Shown: piece by piece, positions 62,670 through 64,000 of the stretch
How positions within the stretch are numbered: position 1 is the first letter of the stretch
Layout of the letters: each line of letters opens with the position of its first letter
Assembly (NCBI GenBank): GCA_034620365.1
Contig: JAQGEQ010000124.1
Coordinates: 372,001 to 436,000 of the forward strand
Direction of reading: 5' to 3'
From: Pegea sp. RAD2-039
Lineage: Eukaryota > Chordata > Thaliacea > Salpida > Salpidae
Length of the DNA stretch: 64,000 nt
Notes under the pieces: generated by a model
What the model was told of the DNA's origin: nothing
Seen by the model: only the letters and a program-made list of their open reading frames with translations
Database searches by the model: none
Program-made: the position numbers and the translations under genes

Positions 62670-64000
62670 TGATGACGTCATTTGGTTTTATTTATTTTTT
62701 AGGAAAATGCTTCGAATAAATTATTTTTATGTTAATTTGTTTTGCTAGATTACAAATTTGAACAAAATTAAGGTTTCATGATTCTAGGCGAAGATTTTTT
62801 ACAAGTTTAGGTGCTTAATTGTCCCCTAAGTGCTGAGATTTAGGTTTTTAGATGGGATCTACAAGAACCTCAGCAAAATATTTAGTTTAAACTTAAATAT
62901 GCTTGACGTCAAAAAGCTATATGATGTCATCAACAACAGACTACTTCAACATTTCAACAAATTGCATTTCTCACGTGACTAACTAATAATCAAATCAGAA
63001 TATCAAAGAAAATCATGATGACGTCATCAGCACTCGATATTTAGTCTCTTAGTGGGTTTTACGCTCTGATAGCATAGATATAAATTTGGCCAACGAACTA
63101 AACGTTAAAAGTGATGGAAATTATTGTAAATTGCTTAAAAAAAACTTCTTCAAAATCGGCAAACCACAAAAATAAATTAATGAAAAATTGAAGTTAAAAA
63201 TCAAAAACTAATCTAACAAATAATTTAAAAAAATTCACAATAAATTGTTACAAATAATAGGTTTTAAGTAAACTTGTTTTAATAAAACCAACTGTGGTGA
63301 TATAAGTATACTGTATTACACATCAATTCCAAATATTCATTTATAAAAAATCAGCCAACAAAAAGAAAAGAGAAAAATCATTTCGATTTTGCAACCCACA
63401 AATATAAGATTAAATGGGTTTAATAAATACCAAGGTTTGTTGGTTAATATTTGAAACACTATTAAAAGTTTAGAATAACTTCTTATTTTGGAGGTTGAAC
63501 AAGTTTCAACTAAAAATCCAATAAATTTGATGTCTTGAGAACATAGCTTGCTTTGTGATAAAGAAATATTAATATTTGGTTACATCATAAAAATTAATTA
63601 ACAATGAAGAATTAAAAAATCACATACTAGTCAAAATGTTATTCAAGTTTTGCTTGATTTCATTATTTTAATAAAGAATAATGAGTTAATGAAAATATTA
63701 ATCAAATTCAGAAGATAATGATATTACGTTTCTATTAATTCTAATTCTTGTTTAGAAAATAAAGATAACAACAATTCTAGTAACTTTGGATTATGTAATA
63801 AAGATATTTGAAAAGTTTTATCTCTAGTCTTAGTAGATAGTAGATGGTTGCAGTTTTATTGGTTTTCTGATTGAAATCTTTTAGTATTTTTGATCTTTAT
63901 AGAAAGTAACCTTAAAACACATTGTTATTGTGTAACTTCAAAACTTCGTTTATCGTTTAAATCAAACTTTAGCGTTTACTTTAAAAATTCAACAATTGAA
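62670..64000. other. Downstream AT-rich region
   Basis: No gene is supported to the end of the window. The right copy of the ~190-bp CRE-containing segment lies at 62905-63090. Beyond it the sequence is AT-rich without repeats or RNA genes that I recognise. Confidence 0.5.
62905..63090 (+). repeat. ~190-bp CRE-containing segment, right copy
   Basis: Blocks TTGACGTCA, GATGTCATCAACAAC, AAAATCATGATGACGTCATC and TTAGTGGGTTTTACGCTCTG correspond in order and spacing to 59686-59880. Confidence 0.8.

Overview
The window is AT-rich nuclear DNA (roughly 70% AT by eye) from a metazoan. It carries split genes for animal families (ATG16L1, an Orai Ca2+ channel, a TSSK-type kinase, a Stum/SPEC3 membrane protein, a GT10 alpha-1,3-fucosyltransferase, NSF, CLUAP1/IFT38, an Atonal-type bHLH factor, a MEST-like hydrolase and TIMMDC1), GT-AG introns and eukaryotic tRNAs. 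Many introns are only about 45-65 nt, intergenic spacers are small, and one gene pair looks operonic. This would fit a tunicate or another compact invertebrate genome, but I cannot name the phylum from sequence alone.

Layout: 1-2.1 kb, the 3' part of a membrane C-type-lectin-like gene (+). 2.1-7.4 kb, gene-free DNA with worn non-LTR retroelement pieces. 7.45-15.9 kb, ATG16L1 (-, 17 exons modelled, 580 aa) with tandem arrays in four introns. 18.0-21.2 kb, Orai (+). 23.0-24.4 kb, TSSK-like kinase (+). 25.9-27.1 kb, Stum/SPEC3 (+). 27.85 kb, tRNA-Lys(UUU). 28.1-31.1 kb, a LINE with an open 968-codon endonuclease-reverse transcriptase frame (-). 31.4-32.4 kb, an 85-bp direct repeat pair. 32.8-34.7 kb, fucosyltransferase (+, 5 exons, 397 aa). 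36.5-44.1 kb, NSF (-, 18 exons, 727 aa), with a 2.9-kb intron almost filled by a ~109-bp tandem repeat. 46.2 kb, tRNA-Phe(GAA) (-). 47.2-50.7 kb, CLUAP1/IFT38 (-, 8 exons, 404 aa). 53.8-55.25 kb, Atonal-like bHLH (-, 3 exons, 206 aa). 60.5-62.7 kb, intronless MEST-like hydrolase and intronless TIMMDC1 (+), 106 bp apart with a splice-acceptor-like site between them.

Four genome-level patterns stand out. (1) The palindrome TGACGTCA (CRE-like) occurs about 80 times by hand count, where base composition predicts about one or fewer. It clusters in and around genes, in short introns and inside coding exons, and is absent from long gene-poor blocks. (2) A ~103-109-bp tandem repeat family occupies four introns in three genes, always in the same orientation relative to transcription. 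(3) One 55-nt Orai intron is flanked by a perfect 13-nt direct repeat spanning both splice junctions, the footprint expected of a recent intron gain. (4) The MEST-like/TIMMDC1 pair is operon-like and is bracketed by two diverged ~190-bp direct copies of a CRE-containing segment.

The genes do not form one pathway. They are ordinary cell-biology, signalling and developmental genes. What is unusual here is the repeat and motif landscape they sit in.
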